Below, piece after piece: positions 16,326 through 24,621 of a stretch of 43,972 bases of DNA (the stretch's first letter is position 1; each line of letters starts with the position of its first letter). Where the stretch lies: assembly GCA_016932165.1 (NCBI GenBank), contig JAFGDK010000044.1, forward strand, positions 1 to 43,972, given 5' to 3'. The notes below the pieces were generated by a model. That model searched no databases and had not been told where the DNA came from. It saw nothing but the letters and a program-made list of their open reading frames with translations. Both the position numbers and the translations under genes were made by a program. This DNA is from Anaerolineales bacterium (GTDB lineage: Bacteria; Chloroflexota; Anaerolineae; Anaerolineales; UBA11579).

Positions 16326-16754
16326 ATGTTAAAACAAGTCCATGAGCACATCACCAGTGAACTCAACCAGGGCGCCCGCACCGATACCATCTTCGTGATC
16401 ACCGCCATTGCCTTCAACCTGATCGTCTTGGGCGTTAATTCAGGGATTGCCGGCAGCGCCAGTGATTCCTACAACCAGGATACGCTTAGCGAAGATATCA
16501 TCATGGTGGTCTTTACCATCCTGCTGCTGCTGGTCAATGCCATCTCGATCACCGCCCTGACCGTCGGCAAGCAGACCCGCCAGAAGCTGCTCAACGGGAT
16601 GATCAAGATGTACCAGGACAACCAGGTAGACAAATACTACGACACTGGCCTGCTGGGCAACTACAACACACGCTACACCCTCTTCACTGGGGTGATCGTC
16701 TGCCTGGGAATCACCGCGATCATCGTCCCCCTGATTATCCGCCTGACGAACTAG
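16326..16754 (+). CDS. Small three-helix membrane protein, function unknown
   Basis: A 142-residue protein I cannot place in a family. A short amphipathic N-terminus (about 1-18) is followed by three hydrophobic helices at roughly 22-42, 57-80 and 116-139. Between the second and third lies a charged loop of about 35 residues. ATG 16326 was chosen for AAAGGAG about six bases upstream; an earlier in-frame ATG at 16293 falls inside the palindromic repeat and has no ribosome site. No terminator is evident downstream. It has no obvious functional link with either neighbour. Confidence 0.65.
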   Translation: MLKQVHEHITSELNQGARTDTIFVITAIAFNLIVLGVNSGIAGSASDSYNQDTLSEDIIMVVFTILLLLVNAISITALTVGKQTRQKLLNGMIKMYQDNQVDKYYDTGLLGNYNTRYTLFTGVIVCLGITAIIVPLIIRLTN

Positions 16755-16918
16755 ACGTTCAGCCACAATGATAGACCAAATGCCCGGGGTGATCCTGAGT
16801 AATTGGTTGGCTATGCTGTAGGTTGATACCGGATGAAGATTTGAGGGTTAACTTTAACAGGTGAGAAAATTATCCTCTTAGAGTCATTCGAGTTTGTTTT
16901 TTGTTAATGATTAATCCA

Positions 16919-16946
16919 TTGACGCACTTCCGATCTATTGTAAACT
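16919..16946 (+). promoter_or_regulatory. Promoter of the HDAC-family gene
   Basis: TTGACG (16919-16924), a 16-base spacer and TAAACT (16941-16946). The predicted start of transcription near 16953 gives a leader of about 50 bases to the GTG at 17003. Confidence 0.6.
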
Positions 16947-17002
16947 TCATACAGTTTTGTCAATAAGCAATGTCAGTATTTTCCATTTCATGGGAGACTG
17001 CA

Positions 17003-18046
17003 GTGAAGGAAACAAGTAAAAATAGACTGAGAGTAATGTTATCGTCTGGACATGAGAAACACCACCCCAAAATGGAATATCAGTTGGATTGGATTGGAAC
17101 GTATTCAGATCAACCGGAGCGGATCGATCTAATCTTGTCAGCGCTCAAAGACCTTTCGGGCGTGGATTTGATGATGAAAGAAGTCGGTGAGCAAACATTT
17201 TGGGAGGTGCTCGAGTCCGTTCACACTCCCGACTATCTGAAAGCATTGCGGCTGCTTTCTGAGGCGGCCAGAGATGAAGACGAATACTTCTATCCGGTGG
17301 TTCATCCCCGGCGTTTATATAACACCGGATTACAAATCTCTCAGATCATTGGGTATTACTCGATTGATAATTTTGCCCCGATTGGGAAGGATACATATGG
17401 AGCTGCACTAGAAGCTGCCCGTACTGCCTACGCCTGTGCTGAGGAAATGGCAGCCAACCCAGAGACGCCAGTGTATGCCTTGGTGCGTCCCCCGGGACAT
17501 CATGCCGGGCGAGATTATATGGGAGGGTATTGCTATCTGAATAATGCCGCAATTGCCGCGCGCAGATTGGTTGAGATGGGACGAGTTGCAATTCTGGACG
17601 TTGACTATCACCATGGCAACGGCACCCAGGAAATCTTCTGGCATGATGCTGATGTTCTTTATGTTTCAATCCACGGTGATCCAGATCAAGAATATCCGCT
17701 CTATTCTGGCAGGATTGAGGAGAAAGGCGGAGAATTGGCACACGGGTTTAATATCAATTTCCCACTACCTGGTGGCACAAAGCGAGATGAATATTTACAG
17801 GTTCTTGATAAAGCCTTAGAGGCGATTATTACCTTTCAACCCAGATACCTGGTAATTTCTTTGGGTGTGGATACCTATAAAAATGATCCAACCGGAGAGT
17901 TTTTACTGGAACAGGCTGATTTTGGCGCAATTGGCAGAAGGCTGGCAAAAACCGGATTGCCGCTTTTGATCCTTCAAGAAGGCGGATACGACCTTCTTGA
18001 GACAGGCAAATTAGTTGCCGAATTGCTCATAAATGCTTGCGGGTAA
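17003..18046 (+). CDS. Histone deacetylase superfamily amidohydrolase (acetylpolyamine amidohydrolase-like)
   Basis: A 347-residue zinc amidohydrolase. With the GTG start at 17003, H156-H157 (in P-P-G-H-H-A-G) is the charge-relay pair, D191 and H193 (D-V-D-Y-H-H) plus D270 (L-G-V-D-T) the zinc ligands, and Y299 (E-G-G-Y) the transition-state Tyr. Bacterial members deacetylate acetylpolyamines, acetoin-related proteins or other amides. The polyamine importer whose last gene ends nine bases beyond this stop on the opposite strand favours acetylpolyamines as substrate; that is inference from context. GTG 17003 was chosen because GGGAG ends six bases upstream; ATG 16970 is in frame but has no clear ribosome site. 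Codon use here is more AT-rich than in the genes to the left. Confidence 0.85.
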   Translation: MKETSKNRLRVMLSSGHEKHHPKMEYQLDWIGTYSDQPERIDLILSALKDLSGVDLMMKEVGEQTFWEVLESVHTPDYLKALRLLSEAARDEDEYFYPVVHPRRLYNTGLQISQIIGYYSIDNFAPIGKDTYGAALEAARTAYACAEEMAANPETPVYALVRPPGHHAGRDYMGGYCYLNNAAIAARRLVEMGRVAILDVDYHHGNGTQEIFWHDADVLYVSIHGDPDQEYPLYSGRIEEKGGELAHGFNINFPLPGGTKRDEYLQVLDKALEAIITFQPRYLVISLGVDTYKNDPTGEFLLEQADFGAIGRRLAKTGLPLLILQEGGYDLLETGKLVAELLINACG

Positions 18047-18054
18047 CCCTTTGT

Positions 18055-19164
18055 TTATTCTGTGAGAATAAAGGCATCCTTCTCAAGGAAACTTACCTGA
18101 ATTTTATCGCCAATTTCAAAATGGACATTTTCCGCATCCCCATTGAGGCGTGTCAGGGTGGTGAGCTTTTGTCCATCATTCAATATAACCACATAGCGTA
18201 TATCGGTTCCAATGAAAGTGCGGTTGGTTATCTTTGCAGAGATGGCAATTTCCCCTTTGACCTGACTGTTTTGGGCGAACAACCTGATCTTTTCCGGGCG
18301 GATCGCAAAAATAGCCTTTCCCGGGAAAAGCGGAAGATCATCAGGATGTTCCGCACAGATGGTCTGCCCGCCTATCTGGCACCAGGCTTTGAAACCCTCC
18401 GTTTTATCCAGGTTGACATCCAAAAAGTTAGTTTCACCAATGAAGGCTGCCACAAACCTTGAGTTGGGATAATTATAAATTTCATCGGGAGTACCTACCT
18501 GGATCAGGTTGCCTTCCGAAAGCACGGCAATGCGGTCAGACATGGTGAGGGCTTCTTCTTGATCGTGGGTGACGTAAATAAATGTAATGCCCAGCTTCTG
18601 CTGAAGCTGTTTTAACTCCCACTGCATTTCTTTTCGTAGTTTGAGATCCAAGGCACCTAAGGGTTCATCCAAAAGCAGCACTTCAGGGTTGTTGACCAAT
18701 GCACGCGCCAGAGCCACGCGCTGCTGCTCTCCACCTGAAAGCTGGGCTGGCATTCGATTGCCTAATCGGCTGAGATGCACCATGGCCAATGCCTCTGCCA
18801 CGCGGGTTTCTTGTTCAGTTTTTGGTACGCGTTTGACTTTCAGGCCGTATGCCACGTTTTGCGCTACCGTCATATGCGGGAAGAGGGCATAATTCTGGAA
18901 TACGGTGTGTACCGGGCGTTTGTATGGGGGGATTCCGGTGCTGTCCTTTCCCTGGATCAGGATCCTGCCTGAGGTAGGGACTTCAAAGCCAGCAATTAAC
19001 CGCAGGGTGGTGGTCTTGCCGCACCCGCTGGGGCCTAACATGGTAAAGAATTCTCCCTGATTGATGTCCAGGGTGATGTTATTCACCGCGGTGAACATCT
19101 GTTTGCTGTCGGTTTCTTCAAAATCTTTGCTGATATCAAACAATTGAACAGAAAATTTCTCCAT
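18055..19164 (-). CDS. potA: Polyamine ABC transporter ATP-binding protein
   Basis: About 369 residues. The nucleotide-binding domain has Walker [10 protein letters not shown], signature L-S-G-G-E-Q-Q-R-V and Walker B L-L-L-D-E-P. It is followed by a C-terminal TOBE-type regulatory domain (last 110 residues), as in PotA/UgpC-class importers. It energises uptake by the two permeases encoded just upstream. ATG 19164 is preferred because GAGG lies five bases before it; a GTG two codons earlier (19170) would abut that site. The gene follows potC by less than ten bases and is last in the operon. Its 3' end is nearly back-to-back with the HDAC-family gene. Confidence 0.9.
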   Translation of the reverse strand: MEKFSVQLFDISKDFEETDSKQMFTAVNNITLDINQGEFFTMLGPSGCGKTTTLRLIAGFEVPTSGRILIQGKDSTGIPPYKRPVHTVFQNYALFPHMTVAQNVAYGLKVKRVPKTEQETRVAEALAMVHLSRLGNRMPAQLSGGEQQRVALARALVNNPEVLLLDEPLGALDLKLRKEMQWELKQLQQKLGITFIYVTHDQEEALTMSDRIAVLSEGNLIQVGTPDEIYNYPNSRFVAAFIGETNFLDVNLDKTEGFKAWCQIGGQTICAEHPDDLPLFPGKAIFAIRPEKIRLFAQNSQVKGEIAISAKITNRTFIGTDIRYVVILNDGQKLTTLTRLNGDAENVHFEIGDKIQVSFLEKDAFILTE

Positions 19165-19171
19165 GTTCACC

Positions 19172-19963
19172 TCAGGCTTTATAGGCTTTCTCTCCCCAGT
19201 GGCGCAGCCATTCGCTGAGGATCAGCAGAAGGCTTGAGATGACAATCACCACAGCTGCAACCGTGATTGCCAAAGGCAGACGTTGGGGAAACCGGAGTTG
19301 GGAATAGAGGTAGATTGGTAAAGTGGTCTTTGTACCGGTGAGAAAGAAGGTGAGGGCAAACTCGTCAAAACTGGTGCTGAACGAAGATAGGAAAGCGGCA
19401 ATCAGCGACGGCATGATGATCGGGATGGTCACCCGGCGGAGAGTGCCCCAATAAGTCTCGCCTAAATCCATCGATGCTTCTTCCAGATTGGCAGAAAAGC
19501 CTGCCAGCCGGGCGCCAATGATCAGCATGGCATACGGCAAATTGATGACCACATGCCCGATTCCAACCGTCCAGAGATTGAGGGGAATACCGATGGCGTT
19601 AAAGAAAAGCAACAAGGCCACGCCCAGAACAAGGTAGGGAATCACAATCGGGAAGGTTGCCACGCTGGAGAAAAGGCGTTTTCCCCAGAAGGTGTAACGG
19701 GAAATGGCGATTGCTGCCATTGCACCTAAAAGCGTGGCGAAAAAGGAAGAAGTCACTGCCACCCAGAGAGTATTTCGAAATGCGGCCAGTAACTCGGGAG
19801 TTTGCAGCAACTGTTGGTACCAGCGTATGGTGAACCCCTTCAGGGGAAAGGTGAGGACGACAGAATCGTTGAATGAAAAGAGGATCAGGAAGAGAATCGG
19901 CAGGTATAAAAAGAGGGCCAACAAACTGTAATAGAAAGGTCCCAACCATTTGAGCTGTTTCAT
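19172..19963 (-). CDS. potC: Polyamine ABC transporter permease
   Basis: A 263-residue integral membrane permease with six hydrophobic helices. The cytoplasmic coupling (EAA) loop reads [17 protein letters not shown], the form seen in PotC. It forms the translocation path together with the upstream permease. The ribosome site AGGAGG is one of the best in the operon. It starts nine bases after the potB stop and ends just before potA, so translation is probably coupled. Confidence 0.88.
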   Translation of the reverse strand: MKQLKWLGPFYYSLLALFLYLPILFLILFSFNDSVVLTFPLKGFTIRWYQQLLQTPELLAAFRNTLWVAVTSSFFATLLGAMAAIAISRYTFWGKRLFSSVATFPIVIPYLVLGVALLLFFNAIGIPLNLWTVGIGHVVINLPYAMLIIGARLAGFSANLEEASMDLGETYWGTLRRVTIPIIMPSLIAAFLSSFSTSFDEFALTFFLTGTKTTLPIYLYSQLRFPQRLPLAITVAAVVIVISSLLLILSEWLRHWGEKAYKA

Positions 19964-19972
19964 CTGTACCTC

Positions 19973-20824
19973 CTATGCCAGCGCAGACATTTCTTTCATG
20001 GTCACATGGCGATTGAAAAGCATGGTGAAAACGGAAACAATCAGCAGCAAAACGGTGCTCATCACCGTCCCCATCGGCCAGTTGAGGCCGCGCAAGAACT
20101 GGGTTTGTACCAAATTGCCGTACATGATGCCGTCTGCACCACCAACCAGAGAAGGTGTGACCCATTCACCCAGAGAGGGGATGAACACGAAGAAAAAGGC
20201 TGAGACCAGCCCTGGCGTGCTGAGCGGGAGCGTTACCCGCAGGAAGGTGCGCAAAGGTGATGCGCCCAGATCCTGGGAGGCTTCGATCAGCTTTATGTCA
20301 ATCCGCTCCAGGGTGGAGAAGATCGGCAGGGCGGCATAGGGAATCCACACATAGACCAGCGTGATGATCACCGCTGATTGGCTGTAAAGAAAGATGGGCA
20401 TGCCTTCATCAATCAGGCCCAATGAGAGCAGGAATGTATTGATAATCCCGTTTGACCCCAGGATCACCTTCCAGGCCAGCACGCGCAGCAGGTAGCTGGT
20501 CCAGGCCGGGAGGATGAGAAAGGAGAGCAGTGCCAGCCGGTGTTTCCCGCCGTGAAAAATCAGGTAATAGGCCAGCGGATATGCCAGCAGGATGGTGATC
20601 ACCGCGGTGACAAAGGCGATCCAGGCTGAACTGAGCAGCAGACGCAGATAGACGGGGGTGGTGAGGAATTCAATATAGTGGCTGAGAGTTGGCGGAAATA
20701 TCGGGCTGAAGGTAGTTTCCCGGATGGAAAACAGGAGCATGATGGTAAATGGAAGCACAAAAAAGAGCAGAAGCCAGATTGAAGGGATAGATAACAAGGT
20801 GATGACGCGGCGTTTTTTTTCCAA
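19973..20824 (-). CDS. potB: Polyamine ABC transporter permease
   Basis: A 283-residue integral membrane permease with six hydrophobic helices. Its coupling loop reads E-A-S-Q-D-L-G-A-S-P-L-R-T-F-L-R-V, matching the PotB family. The start is TTG at 20824, with AAGGAA six bases upstream and no better ATG nearby, so translation initiation is probably weaker than for the binding protein gene. A perfect 11-pair hairpin separates it from potD. This arrangement is commonly associated with lower permease than binding-protein expression. Confidence 0.87.
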   Translation of the reverse strand: MEKKRRVITLLSIPSIWLLLFFVLPFTIMLLFSIRETTFSPIFPPTLSHYIEFLTTPVYLRLLLSSAWIAFVTAVITILLAYPLAYYLIFHGGKHRLALLSFLILPAWTSYLLRVLAWKVILGSNGIINTFLLSLGLIDEGMPIFLYSQSAVIITLVYVWIPYAALPIFSTLERIDIKLIEASQDLGASPLRTFLRVTLPLSTPGLVSAFFFVFIPSLGEWVTPSLVGGADGIMYGNLVQTQFLRGLNWPMGTVMSTVLLLIVSVFTMLFNRHVTMKEMSALA

Positions 20825-20838
20825 TTTTGGTTCCTTGT

Positions 20839-20868
20839 CCCGGCAGGGTTTTTCAAGACCCTGCCGGG
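20839..20868 (-). terminator. Perfect intercistronic hairpin between potD and potB
   Basis: Eleven perfect pairs (20839-20849 with 20858-20868) around an eight-base loop. No T tract follows on the minus strand, so it more likely protects the potD message from 3' decay, or gives partial termination, than ends the operon. Confidence 0.7.
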
Positions 20869-20884
20869 AATTAGCCTTTGTTCG

Positions 20885-21949
20885 TTACTGCCCGGCTTTT
20901 ACTTCAGTCCAGATTTGTTCAATGACCACACGCTGGTCTTCAGAGATGGTTTGATAGAAAAAGGTGTTGTTCAGGGCTGCGACCGGATCTTCAAGGTCCA
21001 TCAGTTCAATGATGTACGGGTCGAGTAATTTTGTGGCTTCTTCGCTGGCCACGCCATAATAGTATTCGTTGCCAAAATTGGCCATCGACTGGGTATCGAG
21101 CACAGCGTCAAGATAAGCGTAGGCTTTGTCCAGGCTGGCGCCTGTGGTGTTAGCAGAAATGCCAAAACCGCAGACCCACCCCAGCCTGCCTTCTTCAGGC
21201 TGGAGGTACTCAACCTCTACGCCTTCATCCAGCAGGATGGCGTAAGAGTCGCTCCAGGCATTGGCGCCGATCCAGATATCCCCCTGGGCCAGCATCTGGC
21301 TGAGCTCGGTGTAATCGACCCAGTAGTTGAGCAAATTGGGCTTCAGCTCGAGCAGTTTTTGTTTGATCGCTTCGGAATCGGCGTCAGAGGCGTTGTAAGG
21401 GTCAATATCCAGAGTGAGGGCGGCAACCACATAGGCAACTTCGGAGGAGTCGAAGATGGAAACATGTCCGGCATACTGTGGGTCCCACAGGTCTGCCCAG
21501 GCAGTGGGCATCTCGGGCACTAGGTCGCTGCGCACCAGCATGGATTCATAGCCCCAGTCCCAGGGAAGGAAGTACTGCTGGCCGTTGAAGTTGCCCAGCG
21601 CCACCAGGTCGGGATAAAGATTGTCGAAATTGGAGAGCCTGGAGGTGTCGATGGGTTGGACCAGACCGTTTTCCACATACAGCTGCCACCAGGAAGAGCA
21701 AGGGTGGATGACAGAGAATTCAAAACCGCTTTGCGCCTTGGCAAAGGCTTCGGCATCGTCTCCAAAGAAACTGTATGAAGGGGGTTGGTCAGGGTACTGC
21801 TCAGCATAGGGTTCCCAATAGGCTTCAGATTCATAGCCGGCCCATTCTAGGATGACGAATTCGCCATCGGCAGCTCCGCCACAGGCACTCAGCATGAGGG
21901 CGAGCAGTGTGAAAACCACAGCCAGGTGAAAAACAGAAGTTAGTTTCAT
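20885..21949 (-). CDS. potD: Polyamine-binding lipoprotein of the ABC transporter
   Basis: A 354-residue extracellular solute-binding protein. The signal peptide ends in the lipobox L-S-A-C, so the protein is a membrane-tethered lipoprotein, as expected for a binding protein working without an outer-membrane periplasm or tethered within it. The mature part has the PotD-type order: I-L-E-W-A-G-Y near the start, Y-F-L-P-W-D-W-G-Y in the middle and W-I-G-A-N-A-W-S-D later. Acidic and aromatic residues in these motifs usually line a spermidine/putrescine pocket. First gene of the operon; AAGGAG lies six bases before the ATG. A terminator-like hairpin sits in its leader (21978-22018). Exact ligand (putrescine, spermidine or acetylated forms) is not decided. 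Confidence 0.88.
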   Translation of the reverse strand: MKLTSVFHLAVVFTLLALMLSACGGAADGEFVILEWAGYESEAYWEPYAEQYPDQPPSYSFFGDDAEAFAKAQSGFEFSVIHPCSSWWQLYVENGLVQPIDTSRLSNFDNLYPDLVALGNFNGQQYFLPWDWGYESMLVRSDLVPEMPTAWADLWDPQYAGHVSIFDSSEVAYVVAALTLDIDPYNASDADSEAIKQKLLELKPNLLNYWVDYTELSQMLAQGDIWIGANAWSDSYAILLDEGVEVEYLQPEEGRLGWVCGFGISANTTGASLDKAYAYLDAVLDTQSMANFGNEYYYGVASEEATKLLDPYIIELMDLEDPVAALNNTFFYQTISEDQRVVIEQIWTEVKAGQ

Positions 21950-21977
21950 TTCATTCTCCTTAAATTTACGAAATAAA

Positions 21978-22018
21978 AAACTGTATGCAAGTGCCCATAT
22001 TGCACTTGAATACAGTTT
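21978..22018 (-). promoter_or_regulatory. Terminator-like hairpin (attenuator candidate) in the potD leader
   Basis: A 17-position inverted repeat (21978-21994 with 22002-22018, one mismatch, seven-base loop). On the minus strand it is followed by a TTTTTTATTT tract, the form of an intrinsic terminator. It lies between the potD promoter (22073-22100) and the potD ribosome site, so every transcript must pass it. No alternative anti-terminator fold was worked out. Confidence 0.65.
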
Positions 22019-22072
22019 GTTTCCAGCCTGGTTGGAGCCCCCTGATCAATTTGGATATTCAGATTTTTATAA

Positions 22073-22100
22073 ATTTTATTTCGTTTTCGGTGGTTGTCAA
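22073..22100 (-). promoter_or_regulatory. Promoter of the pot operon
   Basis: On the minus strand TTGACA (22100-22095), a 16-base spacer and TAAAAT (22078-22073). The predicted start near 22066 gives a leader of about 115 bases containing the hairpin at 21978-22018. Confidence 0.6.
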
Positions 22101-22113
22101 TGGTATTGCTCTG

Positions 22114-22158
22114 GCGTTGCTGTCCCAAAGTTGGTGGTCGATTTTGGGACAGCAACGC
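22114..22158. repeat. Perfect 16-base inverted repeat between divergent promoters
   Basis: GCGTTGCTGTCCCAAA (22114-22129) is exactly inverted at 22143-22158 around a 13-base loop. It lies just upstream of the -35 boxes of both the pot operon and the GntR gene, so it may be an operator for a dimeric regulator or an activator site. It is not in either predicted transcript. Confidence 0.6.
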
Positions 22159-22173
22159 GTGAATCTCAAATGA

Positions 22174-22231
22174 TTGACATTGAGTTAAAAAAATGTTATA
22201 ACAAAAATGTTATGACAAATTTGTTATAACA
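22174..22231 (+). promoter_or_regulatory. GntR gene promoter with three palindromic operators
   Basis: TTGACA (22174-22179), a 17-base spacer and TATAAC (22197-22202). Three palindromes TGTTATAACA, TGTTATGACA and TGTTATAACA lie at 22194-22203, 22208-22217 and 22222-22231, spaced exactly 14 bases apart. The first contains the -10 box; the second and third cover the start of transcription. This is the geometry of repression by the adjacent GntR/HutC protein. Confidence 0.8.
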
Positions 22232-22271
22232 TTTTATACCACTTTCAAACCTAAAGTGATCGGAACCATCT

Positions 22272-23060
22272 TTGACTCTGGACCGGAATAAATCAACCCC
22301 ACTTTATGAACAATTAAGACTAATCCTTCTGGATAAGATACAGCTCGGAGACTTCCCAGTTGGAACCCTCATGCCAACTGAAAAGGAGTTGTGCGAAGAA
22401 TATCAGATCAGTCGAATCACAGCTCGAAAAACTTTAGACGAACTGGCCCGGATGGGTTTGATCACCAGAGTCCAAGGAAAAGGCACCTTGGTAACCGACC
22501 ATAAACCGGGTCGGAACCCTATCCAGGTGAAAGGACACAAACGAACCATGGAAGAGTTGGGATACCATGGTGGTGGAACGATCCTTTCTCATAAATTAAT
22601 TTCTCCAAACCCTAATCTATTAAAATTATTCGAACTCCCACCAGAAGCGGATAACCTGTTTTGGCATTTTCGTAGGCTCCGTTTCATCGAAGATGAGCCA
22701 GCTGTAATTATGAACAGCTTTGTGCGTAAGGAGATTGGGGATAAGCTTCTGACTTATGAACTCGAAAACGCTTCGTTTTTTAGCCTGTTTGAAAAGATCA
22801 CCAAACGTTATGTTGCTGATAGCAAAGCTCTGATTTCCGCCACAGTCGCCAGCCCGGAAGTAGCCAAGATCTTAAAGACCGATGTTGGCGCCCCCCTTAT
22901 ATGGTACCGCTCTGTGAGCTTCCTCACTGGTCGGATACCCATTGAAGTGAATTACTCGCTATTCCTCGCCAATAAGTTTTATTTCGAGACAACATTCTAT
23001 CGAACTATCGAAGAAAACTTTGAACAAACGTTTTTTGACCAAATTATCAATTCTGACTAG
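22272..23060 (+). CDS. GntR-family (HutC type) transcriptional regulator with UTRA domain
   Basis: A 262-residue regulator. The N-terminal winged helix-turn-helix (about 9-75) has the GntR pattern P-L-Y-E-Q-L, P-T-E-K-E-L and S-R-I-T-A-R-K-T-L. The C-terminal UTRA ligand domain (about 95-245) has the family's W-H-F-R-R-L-R core. HutC-type regulators usually sense a sugar phosphate, amino sugar or other catabolic intermediate and bind short palindromes. Three such palindromes overlap its own promoter, so autorepression is likely, and since the downstream genes run on without a clear terminator it probably controls the whole operon. The start is taken as TTG 22272 with GGAA about eight bases upstream; it is the least certain part of the call. 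Confidence 0.88.
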   Translation: MTLDRNKSTPLYEQLRLILLDKIQLGDFPVGTLMPTEKELCEEYQISRITARKTLDELARMGLITRVQGKGTLVTDHKPGRNPIQVKGHKRTMEELGYHGGGTILSHKLISPNPNLLKLFELPPEADNLFWHFRRLRFIEDEPAVIMNSFVRKEIGDKLLTYELENASFFSLFEKITKRYVADSKALISATVASPEVAKILKTDVGAPLIWYRSVSFLTGRIPIEVNYSLFLANKFYFETTFYRTIEENFEQTFFDQIINSD

Positions 23061-23146
23061 CGATGGTCAGAAAAAAGGAGGTGGTTTCATCGGATAAAAA
23101 AGATTACTGTATCCATATTCGATTCACTATCTTTAGGAGAATGAAG

Positions 23147-24532
23147 ATGAAGAATAAAAATAAATTCGCTGTGATTGTTGGTATCCTGCTTATCCTGAGT
23201 CTGATTCTGGCTGCATGCGGTGGGGGCGGAACAGATGGCAATGCTGATGATACTGGCAATACTGGTAATACCGGCGATACTGGCGATACTGGCGAAAAAG
23301 CGCCAGTGGCTCTGCGGTTTTTGAAGATTGCGGACGATCTGGAAGCGCAAGCCTTCGCCGAAATGGTAGAAGCCTTTCAAAAAAGTGAAGGCGGTAAGTG
23401 GTCGTATGTCTCGATTGAGTATGATGCAAAGCCATTTGCAGAGTTGTTCCCGGCTATTGAACGGGCTGTGGCCACTGATTCTGACATTGACCTGATTCAA
23501 GCAGATGGCCCGGATGTCAAACACTTTGCTTACAATGGTGTGCTGTATGACCTGACCGAATACTTCACTGATGAGGAATTGGCACAATGGGCACCTCAGT
23601 CGATTGATGAAGGCTCATTTAATGGCCGTTTCTATGGACCTCCGGAAGTGCAGTCCTGTCAATTGCTGTTTTTCAATAAAGATATGCTTGATGCAGCCGG
23701 GATTGATTACTCAGACCCATCTGGGTGGACCTATGGTGATGATGGTACAGGCCTATCCAACTGGCAGAAACTAACCCTGGACGAGGATGGAGATGGCACC
23801 CCCGAGGTATTTGGTCTTGAAACCTCTGGCCCATGGGACTATTATTATCACATTCCGTCCCGATCGAATGGCGTTCCTGGAGATCCGACCTATGAAGGTA
23901 TTGGTGAAGATGGGATTTCCTTCGTTGGTTACTTTGATACCCCTGAAGCCGTTGAAGCCTACCAATTCATGCAGGACATGGTCTATGAATATAAAACCAT
24001 GTCTGCCGAGCGTGTCACCCATCAGATGCTTTCTGGTCTCGCAGCAACCACAGTAAGCCAGGATATGACCATCGGTACACAGCGGGCGCAATTCCCGGAC
24101 TTCAACCTGGGCGGTATGGAACCCCCATACTTCAAGACCCCTCTTTGCCAGACAGGATCTTGGCATTATGGGATTGCTGCCAATACTGATCACTTTGAAG
24201 AAGCACTGGCGTTTGTGAAATTCGCTTCCAGCGATGAGGGTGCTCAATTCATCTGGAAGTACAAGAACCAGCTGCCAGCAAATGTCGGGTTGTATAACAC
24301 CATCGATGAGTTCTCGGATCCTGAAAACCCGCGCTCTTTGATGGCAGATTTCTTCTTGAAATACGGCGCCCCAAGAATCGAAACCCCGGCCTACACAGAG
24401 TACAATGCCCTGTTCACAGAATTCTGGCTCAGCTTGATGGCTGGTGAAGAGGATGTGGCAGGATTGGCCACCGAGTATGCTGAGTTGATGGAAGCCGCAG
24501 CAGCTAAATACGAAGGTTGGCAAGATCAGTAG
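23147..24532 (+). CDS. Sugar-type ABC transporter substrate-binding lipoprotein
   Basis: A 461-residue family 1 extracellular solute-binding protein. The signal peptide ends in the lipobox L-A-A-C at about residue 24. Next is a Gly/Asn/Asp/Thr-rich linker encoded by five tandem 9-base units (23249-23293), and then a two-lobed binding-protein fold. ATG 23147 was chosen because AGGAG lies seven bases upstream; the ATG two codons earlier is too close to it. The size and neighbours fit oligosaccharide or sugar-derivative uptake (MalE/UgpB/FrlO class). The substrate cannot be read from the sequence. A perfect 16-pair hairpin follows the stop. Confidence 0.87.
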   Translation: MKNKNKFAVIVGILLILSLILAACGGGGTDGNADDTGNTGNTGDTGDTGEKAPVALRFLKIADDLEAQAFAEMVEAFQKSEGGKWSYVSIEYDAKPFAELFPAIERAVATDSDIDLIQADGPDVKHFAYNGVLYDLTEYFTDEELAQWAPQSIDEGSFNGRFYGPPEVQSCQLLFFNKDMLDAAGIDYSDPSGWTYGDDGTGLSNWQKLTLDEDGDGTPEVFGLETSGPWDYYYHIPSRSNGVPGDPTYEGIGEDGISFVGYFDTPEAVEAYQFMQDMVYEYKTMSAERVTHQMLSGLAATTVSQDMTIGTQRAQFPDFNLGGMEPPYFKTPLCQTGSWHYGIAANTDHFEEALAFVKFASSDEGAQFIWKYKNQLPANVGLYNTIDEFSDPENPRSLMADFFLKYGAPRIETPAYTEYNALFTEFWLSLMAGEEDVAGLATEYAELMEAAAAKYEGWQDQ

Positions 24533-24546
24533 AATTTATAAAAACT

Positions 24547-24586
24547 GGTTTGTCATGGGCATGGAAAACTATGCCCATGACAAACC
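24547..24586 (+). terminator. Perfect intercistronic hairpin between binding protein and permease genes
   Basis: GGTTTGTCATGGGCAT (24547-24562) pairs exactly with 24571-24586 around an eight-base loop. No T tract follows, so partial termination or protection of the upstream message is more likely than a full stop. It mirrors the potD/potB hairpin. Confidence 0.7.
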
Positions 24587-24621
24587 TACTCAATCACTCT
24601 CAATCACCCAAGGAGTTGGGA

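Noticed and set aside
23771-24523. A 250-residue minus-strand open frame
   Set aside because: It lies fully antisense to the binding-protein gene and shows no recognisable domain or start signal.
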